A model generated the notes under the pieces. That model made no database searches. It was given only the letters and a program-made list of their open reading frames with translations, and was not told the DNA's origin. A stretch of DNA of 6,348 bases from Sphingomonadaceae bacterium. Lineage in GTDB: Bacteria > Pseudomonadota > Alphaproteobacteria > Sphingomonadales > Sphingomonadaceae. The stretch covers positions 1 to 6,348 of the forward strand of contig CANEVG010000214.1 of assembly GCA_947442095.1 (NCBI GenBank), read 5' to 3'. Below, piece after piece: positions 1 through 5,638 of the stretch; position 1 is the stretch's first letter; every line of letters begins with the position of its first letter. Both the position numbers and the translations under genes were made by a program.

Positions 1-83
1 GGTTCCGGCGCAGCGGCGAGCACGGTGGGGAGCGCGGCAATGAGCAGAACAAGGCCGAGAAGCGACCTTTGCGCGCGGCTCAT
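1..83 (-). CDS. Exported protein, 5' fragment only (probable second amidohydrolase)
   Basis: Only the first 27 codons are in the window; the rest lies to the left. The ATG (83-81) overlaps the TGA stop of the upstream amidohydrolase in an ATGA junction, and a good ribosome binding site (GAGGGAG) lies 7 nt before it, so translational coupling is likely. The peptide begins MSRAQRSLLGLVLLIAALPT and continues VLAAAPE. This is a textbook Sec signal peptide: two arginines, a Leu/Ile/Val-rich core of about 13 residues, and an Ala-X-Ala cleavage region near residues 22-25. The mature protein should therefore be periplasmic or further processed. No catalytic domain is visible. That it is a second amidohydrolase is an inference from the common tandem pairing of such genes; another secreted hydrolase is equally compatible with the sequence. 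Confidence 0.8.
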   Translation of the reverse strand, partial: MSRAQRSLLGLVLLIAALPTVLAAAPE

Positions 84-1486
84 TTCACGTCTCCCTCACC
101 GGGCAAGCCCAGTTCGAAGTCGCTAACCGGCCGGCGGGCGGGATCGGCGGAATCGAACAGCAGCGCGCCATCGACCCATACTTTCTCGGGCCGCGCATAG
201 ACAGAGAGTGGATTGGCGTTCCACAGCACCATATCACCCATCTTGCCGGGTGCGAGGCTGCCGGTCTGCTGGTCGACACCCAGCGCACGTGCCGGGTTGA
301 GCGTGATCCAGCTGATGACTTGGCCATCAGGAATGATGATCCCCATGCGCTTGCCCGCCGCGCGTGCCTTGGCGGCTTCCTGATTGAGCCGCTGGATGCC
401 GTTGGCATCGTCTGAGTGAATGATCACGCAGGCGCCCGCATCCGCCAGCAGAGCGGCGTTTTCAGGAATGCCGTCGAAAGCTTCCATTTTGAAGCCCCAC
501 CAGTCCGCCCAGATGGCCGAACAGATACCGTTTTCGCGCAGCAGATCGCCGATCTTATAAGCCTCCACCGCATGATGGAACGCGGTTACCTTGTAACCGA
601 ATTCTTTGGCCATATCGATGACCTGCGCCATCTCGTCAGCCCGGTAGCAATGGTTCTGCACGAGGATCTTGCCGTCGAGCACGTCAGCCAGCGTGTCATT
701 CGCGAGATCGCGCTCATCAAGATTCCCGCCGGCGCGTTTTTTGCGGTATTCTGCGGCCTTGATCCAGGTCTGCCGGTCCACCGCCATGTTGCCCATGCGA
801 GTGGAGGGCATCTGGTTGCGATCGCCATAGACGCGCTTTGGATTTTCGCCGCAGGCCATCTTCATGCCATAGGGCGCGCCGGGAAACTTCATGCCCTGCA
901 CGGTGCGGGCATAGACATTCTTGAGCACCACCGAACGCCCACCGATGAGATTGGCCGAGCCTGGCAGGATCTGCATCGCCGTGACCCCGCCATTGGTGAG
1001 CGCGCGCGAGAAGCCCGGGTCCTGCGGCCAGACGCTGTGCTCGGCCCAGACTTCCGGGGTGGTCGGCGCAGTTGCTTCGTTGCCATCTGCATGCGCTGGG
1101 ACACCCGGGCTAGCATAGACCCCGAGATGGCTGTGAATGTCGATAACGCCGGGGGTGACGTACTTGCCCTTGCCGTCGATGCTGCGGTAGCCCTCGGGAA
1201 CCGCGAGCTTGGCGTCACCCACCGCGACAACCTTGCCTTCGCGCACGAGCACCACGCCGCCGGGAATCTCCGCGCCCGTGCCGTCAAACACGGTCGCGCC
1301 GACAATCGCGACCGGCTCACCTGGATAGGGCTTGTAGGTGGAGGGGTAGGGGTTTTCCTGCCAGACCGGCGCGGTACCGGCCTTGGGTGCCGCCATGCCG
1401 TGGGTGGCGTGAGCGAACAGGCCAAGCGCGGCGAGTGTTTTTATGGTCGGCGATCGAAAGGCCAGCGATCTAAAGAAACGAATCAT
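80..1486 (-). CDS. Secreted metal-dependent amidohydrolase (imidazolonepropionase-like family)
   Basis: This is a 468-residue member of the amidohydrolase superfamily, close to the imidazolonepropionase-like/Xaa-dipeptidase branch, which hydrolyses C-N bonds in peptides or cyclic amides; the substrate cannot be read from the sequence. Numbering from the GTG at 1492: an N-terminal signal peptide (about 1-35, core TLAALGLFAHA) predicts export. A beta-sandwich segment (VAIVGATVFDGTG, 61-73) leads to the metal motif D118-I-H120-S-H122. Further likely ligands are H281 (QNHCYRADE), H306 (AFHHAVE) and D361/D362 (HSDD). K211 in MKMACGENPK may be the bridging lysine. The C-terminal signature NPARALG...GSLAPGKMGDMVLW (399-424) is intact. 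The ATG at 1486 starts 2 nt after the transporter stop, with AAGTGAG before it. The in-frame GTG at 1492 (4-nt overlap, two residues longer) is the alternative. It is the middle gene of the transporter operon. Confidence 0.9.
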   Translation of the reverse strand: MIRFFRSLAFRSPTIKTLAALGLFAHATHGMAAPKAGTAPVWQENPYPSTYKPYPGEPVAIVGATVFDGTGAEIPGGVVLVREGKVVAVGDAKLAVPEGYRSIDGKGKYVTPGVIDIHSHLGVYASPGVPAHADGNEATAPTTPEVWAEHSVWPQDPGFSRALTNGGVTAMQILPGSANLIGGRSVVLKNVYARTVQGMKFPGAPYGMKMACGENPKRVYGDRNQMPSTRMGNMAVDRQTWIKAAEYRKKRAGGNLDERDLANDTLADVLDGKILVQNHCYRADEMAQVIDMAKEFGYKVTAFHHAVEAYKIGDLLRENGICSAIWADWWGFKMEAFDGIPENAALLADAGACVIIHSDDANGIQRLNQEAAKARAAGKRMGIIIPDGQVISWITLNPARALGVDQQTGSLAPGKMGDMVLWNANPLSVYARPEKVWVDGALLFDSADPARRPVSDFELGLPGEGDVK

Positions 1487-1488
1487 TC

Positions 1489-3294
1489 TCACTTCACACC
1501 GTGCATCAGCCGCTTCAGCGGCACCGAAAGAACCAGCAGCACCACGCCGATGCCCGCCGAAACAAGGCCGATCGTCTGGAACACGCCGACATAGGTATCG
1601 AGGCTGACCTTAAGGTTGGTCACCTCGCCGCCGACAGTTTCCACGCTGGCAAACTGCGCCACCACGCCAGCGACATACTGCGCGACCGCGATCGAGAGGA
1701 ACCACGTGCCCATCATCAGGCCGACAATCCGTGCGATCGAGAGCTTGGTGATCATCGAGAGGCCCACTGGCGAAATACACAGCTCGGCCATCGAATGGAT
1801 TAGGTAGAGCCCGGCGAGCCACCACAGGCCGACCTTGTAGTTCGCATCGGCAAACTGCGCGCCCCAGACGAGGAATAGGAAGCCCAGCCCCACCCCGACC
1901 AGCGCGATGCCGAATTTGACAGGGATTCCCGGCTCCAGCCCGGCCCTCGCCAGCGCGCCCCACATCATCGAGAACAGCGGGGCAAACAGCACGATGAACA
2001 ACGCGTTGAAGAACTGGGTCTGCCCTGCGGTGATCGAGAACAGGCCGAACACGCTCATGTCGGTGTTGCGATCGGCGAACAGGGTCAGCGAGGAGCCGGC
2101 TTGTTCGAACAGCGTCCAGAAGACCGTGTTGAAGGTGATCAGCACGATCGCGGCCACCATCATCTGAAACTCGCGGGGGCTGCCGTTGCGCCACGACCAA
2201 ATCAGGATGCCCGGAATCGCAACAATAAATGTGCCAAACATGACCTTGCCCATGATCGGCAGGGTGGCGATGTATCCAAGGAAGCCGCTTCCCTCTTCGG
2301 GCCTTACATACGCCATCAGGTTGGCGAACAGCAGATAGATCAGCGGGATCACCGCCAGCGCGCCGACGTAGACAAGGATGTCCTTGCCGCCATCGGCATG
2401 TTCCGGCCGTTCGCCGAACCCATCAAGCTTGCCGCCATCGAACTGGAACAGCAGCCACGACACCGCCATGCCCGCAGCCGCCAGCGCAAAGCCAGCCCAC
2501 CAACCAAGCCCCCCCCAGGCGCCCATGCCCACCGCAAGCAGCGGGCAAAGGATCTGCGAGAACAGCGAGCCGAGGTTGATCCCCATGTAGAAGATGGTGA
2601 AGCCCGCATCCCGGCGCCGGTCGCCTTGCTCGTACAGCTCGCCGACGATGGTCGAGATATTCGGCTTGAAGAACCCGTTGCCGACGGTGACGAAAGCAAG
2701 GCCGGTAATGAGGAGCAAAGTGTAAAGCGGATTGCGTTGGCCGCCCGGTTCGAACTTGCCGGGTGCAATGCGGCGTGCCTCGCTGCCATCAGCGCGCAGC
2801 AGCGAGACCGACTTGTCGTCGTTGCCCTTGATCTGCAGCGCTGCGCCGGATTCGCTGACATACTGCTTGCGCGCGTCACCCGTGTCCGAAACCGTCACGT
2901 CATATCGCTGGCCCTCGATCAGCGCGAAAGGCTTTGCAGCGCCGCCCGTGCTGGATAGGCACAGCACGACATAGCCTAGGCTCATGAGGATCGCGCCGAA
3001 CTTGACCGAGCGCTTCGAGCCGAGGAAGCGGTCGGCCATCAGCCCACCGATGAGCGGAGTGAGATAAACGAGCGCGGTGAAACCGCCATAGAGCCCGGCA
3101 GTGGTCGTGTCGCTGAACAAGAAGTGCTGCGCGAGATAGAGCGTGAGCAGCGCGCGCATGCCGTAGTAGCCGAAGCGCTCCATCGCCTCGGTCGTGAACA
3201 GGCGTGCGAGCTGCCGGGGATGCCCAAACCAGCTGGCATCGCGGGCTCCCTGCGGCGGCAGGGCGGACTCGGCCTGCCCGATAGCATCTGTCAT
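1489..3294 (-). CDS. POT/PTR2-family proton-coupled peptide transporter (peptide MFS transporter)
   Basis: This is a 601-residue inner-membrane symporter of the POT (PTR2) branch of the major facilitator superfamily, expected to import di- and tripeptides with protons. The family hallmarks are all present: ExxERFxYYG on helix 1 (E36, E39, R40, F41, YYG 43-45), the DRFLGSKR loop (88-95), K210 in GNGFFKPNIS on helix 4, FYMGINLG (235-242), FEQ (396-398) on helix 7, and E504 in MAELCISPVG on helix 10. I count about 14 membrane segments, as usual for bacterial POTs. It is longer than typical (about 500) mainly because of a hydrophilic stretch at residues 116-188 between helices 3 and 4. The reading frame stays open to 3486, but the upstream part is Cys/Arg-rich and unlike any POT. 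I chose ATG 3294, with GGGGAG about 12 nt upstream, which is rather far. It is the first gene of the minus-strand operon, and the amidohydrolase follows immediately. Confidence 0.95.
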   Translation of the reverse strand: MTDAIGQAESALPPQGARDASWFGHPRQLARLFTTEAMERFGYYGMRALLTLYLAQHFLFSDTTTAGLYGGFTALVYLTPLIGGLMADRFLGSKRSVKFGAILMSLGYVVLCLSSTGGAAKPFALIEGQRYDVTVSDTGDARKQYVSESGAALQIKGNDDKSVSLLRADGSEARRIAPGKFEPGGQRNPLYTLLLITGLAFVTVGNGFFKPNISTIVGELYEQGDRRRDAGFTIFYMGINLGSLFSQILCPLLAVGMGAWGGLGWWAGFALAAAGMAVSWLLFQFDGGKLDGFGERPEHADGGKDILVYVGALAVIPLIYLLFANLMAYVRPEEGSGFLGYIATLPIMGKVMFGTFIVAIPGILIWSWRNGSPREFQMMVAAIVLITFNTVFWTLFEQAGSSLTLFADRNTDMSVFGLFSITAGQTQFFNALFIVLFAPLFSMMWGALARAGLEPGIPVKFGIALVGVGLGFLFLVWGAQFADANYKVGLWWLAGLYLIHSMAELCISPVGLSMITKLSIARIVGLMMGTWFLSIAVAQYVAGVVAQFASVETVGGEVTNLKVSLDTYVGVFQTIGLVSAGIGVVLLVLSVPLKRLMHGVK

Positions 3295-3374
3295 CGCTGA
3301 ATTGTGCTCCCCAGAAGTGCTGTTCGCGCGGCACCTGATGTTTGAGGCATGATTAGCGTTTAACTGCGGCTTGG

Positions 3375-3410
3375 GAAGGTCCTTCTCGCCTTGGCGGCAA
3401 AGGCGGAAGG
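3375..3410. repeat. Overlapping inverted repeats (candidate operator or leader hairpin)
   Basis: The perfect 11-bp palindrome GAAGGTCCTTC (3375-3385) is followed by CGCCT (3387-3391), a 9-nt loop, AGGCG (3401-3405) and a further GAAGG (3406-3410). CCTTC can pair either with the GAAGG on its left or with the GAAGG on its right. The second choice, extended by CGCCT/AGGCG, gives a 10-bp stem with one bulged T (3386). The centre lies about 95-115 bases before the transporter start, in its probable leader or promoter. Binding by the neighbouring GntR protein is an inference only. Confidence 0.4.
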
Positions 3411-3430
3411 TTCGCGCGCAGCAGGCCGCT

Positions 3431-3454
3431 TGCCAGCAAACTGCCCCCTGGCAG
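3431..3454. repeat. Inverted repeat TGCCAG-N11-CTGGCA
   Basis: TGCCAG (3431-3436) and CTGGCA (3448-3453) form a 6-bp inverted repeat with an 11-nt gap. A competing 5-bp hairpin, CTGCC (3441-3445) with GGCAG (3450-3454) around a 4-nt loop, uses the same right arm. It lies about 80-105 bases before the GntR-type gene. Half-sites of this size are compatible with a dimeric repressor site, but repeats this short also arise by chance in GC-rich DNA. Confidence 0.25.
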
Positions 3455-3535
3455 GTGCGCACGCGGAGACATTCTCTAGCTCGCACGGTCTGCGTGTGAT
3501 TGCGTGACCCGCTGTATTATGGCACTGCATCACCC

Positions 3536-3910
3536 ATGGCGTCGATATCGGCTTCCCCCGCGGCCTCAGCGGGCCGTCCCGTCTATCTCAAGCTGCGCGA
3601 TCAGATCGCTGTGGCGATCCTGGATGGCACTTTTGCCGAAGGCGCAATGCTGCCATCGGTCCGGGTTTTTGCCGCAACGGAAGCGGCCAATCCGCTCACC
3701 GTCGCCAAGGCCTATCAGCAATTTCAGGCTGAGGGTCTGGTGCAGGTCCAGCGCGGGGTTGGTATGTTTGTCGTGGCCGGTGCGGCAGACGCGCTTCGGG
3801 CGCGCGAGCGTGCGGCCTTCCTGAGCACCGAGTGGCCGGAGATCGTGGCCCGGATGCATCGGCTTCATCTCGACCCGGCAGCCCTTCTGGCAGGTCTGGA
3901 GCGCGCGTAA
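3536..3910 (+). CDS. GntR-family transcriptional regulator, YtrA type
   Basis: This is a 124-residue DNA-binding protein. Residues 14-80 form the GntR winged helix-turn-helix: RPVYLKLRDQIAVAIL (helix 1), LPSVR (39-43), ANPLTVAKAYQQF (recognition helix region, 51-63), EGL (66-68) and the wing RGVGMFV (73-79). The short helical tail (about 81-124) has no room for an FCD or UTRA effector domain. That architecture and length fit the YtrA subfamily, which usually represses adjacent transporter genes. It is divergent from the peptide-transporter operon, so control of that operon and of itself is the natural inference. I chose ATG 3536 because the conserved domain begins about 13 residues later. A TTG at 3500 would add 12 residues of non-family sequence. 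No clear ribosome binding site precedes either start. YtrA-type genes often sit beside ABC transporter genes; none is seen here. Confidence 0.9.
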   Translation: MASISASPAASAGRPVYLKLRDQIAVAILDGTFAEGAMLPSVRVFAATEAANPLTVAKAYQQFQAEGLVQVQRGVGMFVVAGAADALRARERAAFLSTEWPEIVARMHRLHLDPAALLAGLERA

Positions 3911-4136
3911 GTCGCGGTCGGGGAACCGGGAAGTTCGCGCCGATCATTCGGTGATTCCGAAATCGACTCTAATGCCTTGCCATATAACGATAGATAGGTT
4001 GCCGCGATAAGATTGCTCTGGCAATGTCTTGCGATTCCAAGGTCCGGGGACGTTCCGGATTGGGGGATGCCGTCCAACCGGATCAAGCCAAAAGGCGATC
4101 AGGTTTGGTTGGCCAGGAAGCTGGGGGAGTTACCGG
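3911..4136. other. Non-coding region before ihfB
   Basis: These 226 bases contain no credible gene. An imperfect hairpin lies just after the regulator gene: CGAT (3941-3944) and TTCGG (3947-3951) pair with CCGAA (3957-3961) and ATCG (3962-3965), with a 2-nt bulge. It lacks a T-run, so it is not a classical terminator. The middle is locally AT-richer, with TATAAC at 3983-3988 as a possible -10 element but no good -35. The ihfB promoter must be somewhere here. The open frame running from 4029 into ihfB is probably 5' leader, not protein. Confidence 0.5.
4124..4129 (+). promoter_or_regulatory. Strong ribosome binding site of ihfB
   Basis: GGGGAG lies 7 nt before the ATG at 4137. It decides the start in favour of the 93-residue protein over the longer open frame from 4029. 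Confidence 0.8.
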
Positions 4137-4418
4137 ATGATCCGATCCGAATTGTTACAGGCGCTTGCCAAACAGAGCCCGAGCATGCGTAGCGAGGAAA
4201 TCGAGCGCGTGGTCGATGTATTTTTCGATGAAATTGCCAAGCGGCTGGCCGAAGGCGGGCGCGTTGAACTGCGGGGCTTCGGCGCTTTTTCGACTCGCGA
4301 GCGTGATGCCCGCAAGGGGCGCAACCCGCGGACAGGCGACTCCGTGGAAGTGCCCGAAAAGCGCGTGCCCTATTTCAAGCCTGGCAAGGATATGCGCCTG
4401 CGGCTCAATGCCGAATAG
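4137..4418 (+). CDS. ihfB: Integration host factor subunit beta
   Basis: This is a 93-residue nucleoid protein of the HU/IHF family, essentially the same length as E. coli IHF-beta (94). With IhfA it should form the heterodimer that bends DNA sharply at specific sites, acting in transcription, replication and recombination. Residues 1-40 are the dimerising helices (MIRSELLQALAKQSP...). GRVELRGFGAF (41-51) carries E44 and R46, the positions that give IHF-beta its sequence preference. The arm KGRNPRTGD (60-68) includes P64, the proline that intercalates into DNA. The KPGK motif is at 81-84. R42, E44 and R46 together argue for the beta subunit, not HU or IhfA. The start is fixed by GGGGAG 7 nt upstream. 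In many proteobacteria ihfB follows rpsA, but here it stands alone after a regulator gene. Confidence 0.95.
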   Translation: MIRSELLQALAKQSPSMRSEEIERVVDVFFDEIAKRLAEGGRVELRGFGAFSTRERDARKGRNPRTGDSVEVPEKRVPYFKPGKDMRLRLNAE

Positions 4419-4423
4419 ACGTT

Positions 4424-4475
4424 GACGGCAAAAGCCTGACAAGGCCAACCCGCCAAGGGTCTGGCCGTTGCCGTC
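4424..4475 (+). terminator. Folded element after ihfB, possible terminator
   Basis: An 8-bp perfect stem, GACGGCAA (4424-4431) with TTGCCGTC (4468-4475), encloses a second stem GGCCAACCC (4443-4451) with GGGT-C-TGGCC (4457-4466), which has one bulged C and a GCCAA loop. It begins 6 bases after the ihfB stop. Only GGTTT follows, so it is not a canonical T-tract terminator. It could instead stabilise the 3' end of the mRNA. Confidence 0.4.
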
Positions 4476-4529
4476 GGTTTCCTGATGTGCCATCGCTCAA
4501 CTGTCCGGCCTGCCGGATGCATATCGCGC

Positions 4530-4614
4530 GCGGACGTGGCGGAATGGTAGACGCAGGGGACTTAAAATCCCTTGAGCTCAGCTCGTGCGGGTTCGAGTCC
4601 CGCCGTCCGCACCA
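4530..4614 (+). tRNA. tRNA-Leu(UAA)
   Basis: This is a complete class II tRNA of 85 nt with the CCA encoded. The acceptor stem is GCGGACG (4530-4536) paired with CGTCCGC (4604-4610), with discriminator A at 4611 and CCA at 4612-4614. The D-arm region is TGGCGGAATGGTAGACGCA. The anticodon stem is GGGGA/TCCCT around the loop CTTAAAA, placing anticodon TAA at 4563-4565. The long variable arm is built on GAGCTC...GCTCGTG, and the T-loop is GGGTTCGAGTCCC. The anticodon plus long variable arm identify a leucine tRNA reading UUA (and UUG by wobble), rare codons in such a GC-rich genome. It lies 111 bases after ihfB and is probably transcribed separately. Confidence 0.97.
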
Positions 4615-4724
4615 GCAGCGTAAAGGCCAGGCCGCGCCTTATCGAAGGCCTTGGACGGGCCACCCGCGAACCTCGCAGGCGCGGTACTTCGTTTTGCGCT
4701 GCGTTAACCATTGAATGACCCGGC
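4615..4724. other. Spacer after tRNA with two potential hairpins
   Basis: AAGGCC (4623-4628) can pair with GGCCTT (4647-4652), enclosing a small AGGC/GCCT hairpin. CGCAG-G-CGC (4674-4682) can pair with GCGCTGCG (4696-4703). Neither is followed by a T-run, so neither is a standard terminator. TTAACCAT at 4704-4711 directly follows the second hairpin. No gene is visible. Confidence 0.35.
4704..4711. promoter_or_regulatory. TTAACCAT, CtrA-like half-site
   Basis: TTAACCAT matches the left half of the alphaproteobacterial CtrA site (TTAA-N7-TTAA), but the right half is absent: 7 nt further on the sequence reads ATGA. It lies 14 bases before the ATG at 4725, or about 115 bases before the alternative TTG start at 4827. 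An 8-mer can occur by chance, so this is a hint only. Confidence 0.25.
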
Positions 4725-5597
4725 ATGGGTAACGGCATGTCAAGGATCAATGGGTTAGTGAGCTTCCGCAGAGCGGTGCGCGTGTTGTTCCGAATCAGTC
4801 GGGGCGGGCGCGTCAGGGGAATTGGCTTGGCGCAGGAGCAGACACTGTCGGGAGAGCACCGGCAGACTCAGACGGGTGCACCCCCGGGCTCGGAGCTTCG
4901 CTCCGCGCCGCGCTATGCCTTGCTCATCCGCACCGCCAAGATCATTGCCGATGGCCGCGAATTTCTCTGCATAATCCGCGATGCTTCGGCCACCGGTTTG
5001 AAGGTTCGGTTGTTCTCTGCGCTGCCACAGGCACGCGCGATACACGTCGAACTGGTGACAGGCGATCGCTATAGGGTCGAGCTGGTTTGGCAGGCAGACG
5101 ACCACGCCGGTTTGCGCTTCTTGCAGGGCATCGAGATCGAGCAGTTCCTTGATGAAAATCTGGGGACCTTCCCGCGCCGACAGGTCAGGCTGCGGATTGC
5201 GCTGGAAGCCGTGCTGCGTTTGGGCGGCGAGGCGGTGCCTATCGCGCTCAAGGACATCTCGCAGCAGGGCGCTTGTATCGAATCCGACAAATTGCTGCTC
5301 GTGAATGAGCTCGTTCGCCTCGAAACGGATGTTGCTCGGCCGCTCTTCGCCAAGGTGCGCTGGCGCAGCCATCCGCGGTACGGCCTGATCTTCGAGCACA
5401 CCTTCAAGCTTGATGAACTTGCCCACATTTCGGGGCCGCTGCAATTTGCCGAAGCGCTTCCGCCGCAGGCACCGGAAGTGAACGGTGCTGACGGCACGGA
5501 AGACCGCACGACTGGCGGTCCGACAGGCAAGGCGCCGCCCAGCCCGGGGGCCATTCCCGGGCGCGCTGCCGAGGGCTCGATCCTGCGTTCGCTCTAG
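4725..5597 (+). CDS. Tandem PilZ-domain protein (putative c-di-GMP receptor)
   Basis: This is a protein of up to 290 residues with two PilZ domains. Both keep the cyclic-di-GMP binding motifs RxxxR and DxSxxG. Domain 1 (about 57-140) has R59-SAP-R63 and D86-ASAT-G91; domain 2 (about 148-232) has R151-RQV-R155 and D177-ISQQ-G182. It is therefore probably a cytoplasmic c-di-GMP effector acting on motility, adhesion or polysaccharide output, but the partner is unknown. Residues 233-290 form a Pro/Gly/Ala-rich, probably disordered tail. The start is uncertain. ATG 4725 and ATG 4737 lack a ribosome binding site; GTG 4758 has AAGGA 11 nt upstream; TTG 4827 has AGGGGA with ideal 6-nt spacing and would give 256 residues without the Arg-rich N-terminus. 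Both domains are present with any start. The next gene is in the same direction 108 bases later. Confidence 0.9.
   Translation: MGNGMSRINGLVSFRRAVRVLFRISRGGRVRGIGLAQEQTLSGEHRQTQTGAPPGSELRSAPRYALLIRTAKIIADGREFLCIIRDASATGLKVRLFSALPQARAIHVELVTGDRYRVELVWQADDHAGLRFLQGIEIEQFLDENLGTFPRRQVRLRIALEAVLRLGGEAVPIALKDISQQGACIESDKLLLVNELVRLETDVARPLFAKVRWRSHPRYGLIFEHTFKLDELAHISGPLQFAEALPPQAPEVNGADGTEDRTTGGPTGKAPPSPGAIPGRAAEGSILRSL
5502..5562 (+). repeat. Pair of perfect inverted repeats inside the PilZ gene tail
   Basis: GACCGC (5502-5507) and GCGGTC (5515-5520) form a 6-bp stem with a 7-nt loop. GCCCGGG (5542-5548) and CCCGGGC (5556-5562) form a 7-bp stem, also with a 7-nt loop. Both lie in the codons for the low-complexity C-terminal tail, shortly before the stop at 5597. 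No T-run follows. They may be mRNA hairpins or a by-product of GC-rich low-complexity coding. Confidence 0.35.
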
Positions 5598-5638
5598 GAC
5601 GAAACCATCGACCCAGTTCGCCAAATGCTGCTCCCGGG

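Larger units (their letters stand above)
3295..3535. promoter_or_regulatory. Divergent intergenic region between the transporter operon and gntR-type gene
   Basis: These 241 bases lie between two divergently read genes and must hold both promoters. I see no convincing -35/-10 pair for the transporter. For the regulator, TATTAT at 3515-3520 is a possible -10 box without a recognisable -35. The region contains a cluster of inverted repeats at 3375-3410 and another at 3431-3454, listed separately, which are candidates for operators or for leader-RNA structure of the transporter transcript. The open frames that cross it (upstream extension of the transporter frame to 3486, TTG start at 3500) are judged not to be translated. 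Confidence 0.6.

Noticed and set aside
416..1594. Plus-strand open frame of 392 codons opposite the amidohydrolase
   Set aside because: It is antisense to a gene with intact catalytic motifs and has no recognisable domain. Long antisense frames are normal in GC-rich DNA.
2101..2958. Plus-strand open frame of 285 codons opposite the transporter
   Set aside because: It is a shadow of the POT coding sequence; its product is a His/Arg/Gln-rich string without a domain.
3295..3486. N-terminal extension of the peptide transporter by 64 residues (GTG at 3486)
   Set aside because: The extension is Cys/Arg-rich, has no family counterpart and crosses the repeat-rich divergent promoter region. ATG 3294 places the helix 1 motif at the expected distance.
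3941..3965. Terminator of the GntR-type gene
   Set aside because: The hairpin is bulged and followed by ACTCTAATG, with no T-tract.
4530..4614. tRNA-Leu as a genomic-island attachment site
   Set aside because: No integrase or phage gene and no direct repeat of the tRNA 3' end is visible within the window.
4615..4703. Rho-independent terminator after the tRNA
   Set aside because: The potential stems (4623-4652 and 4674-4703) lack a following T-run, and the first has a long internal loop.
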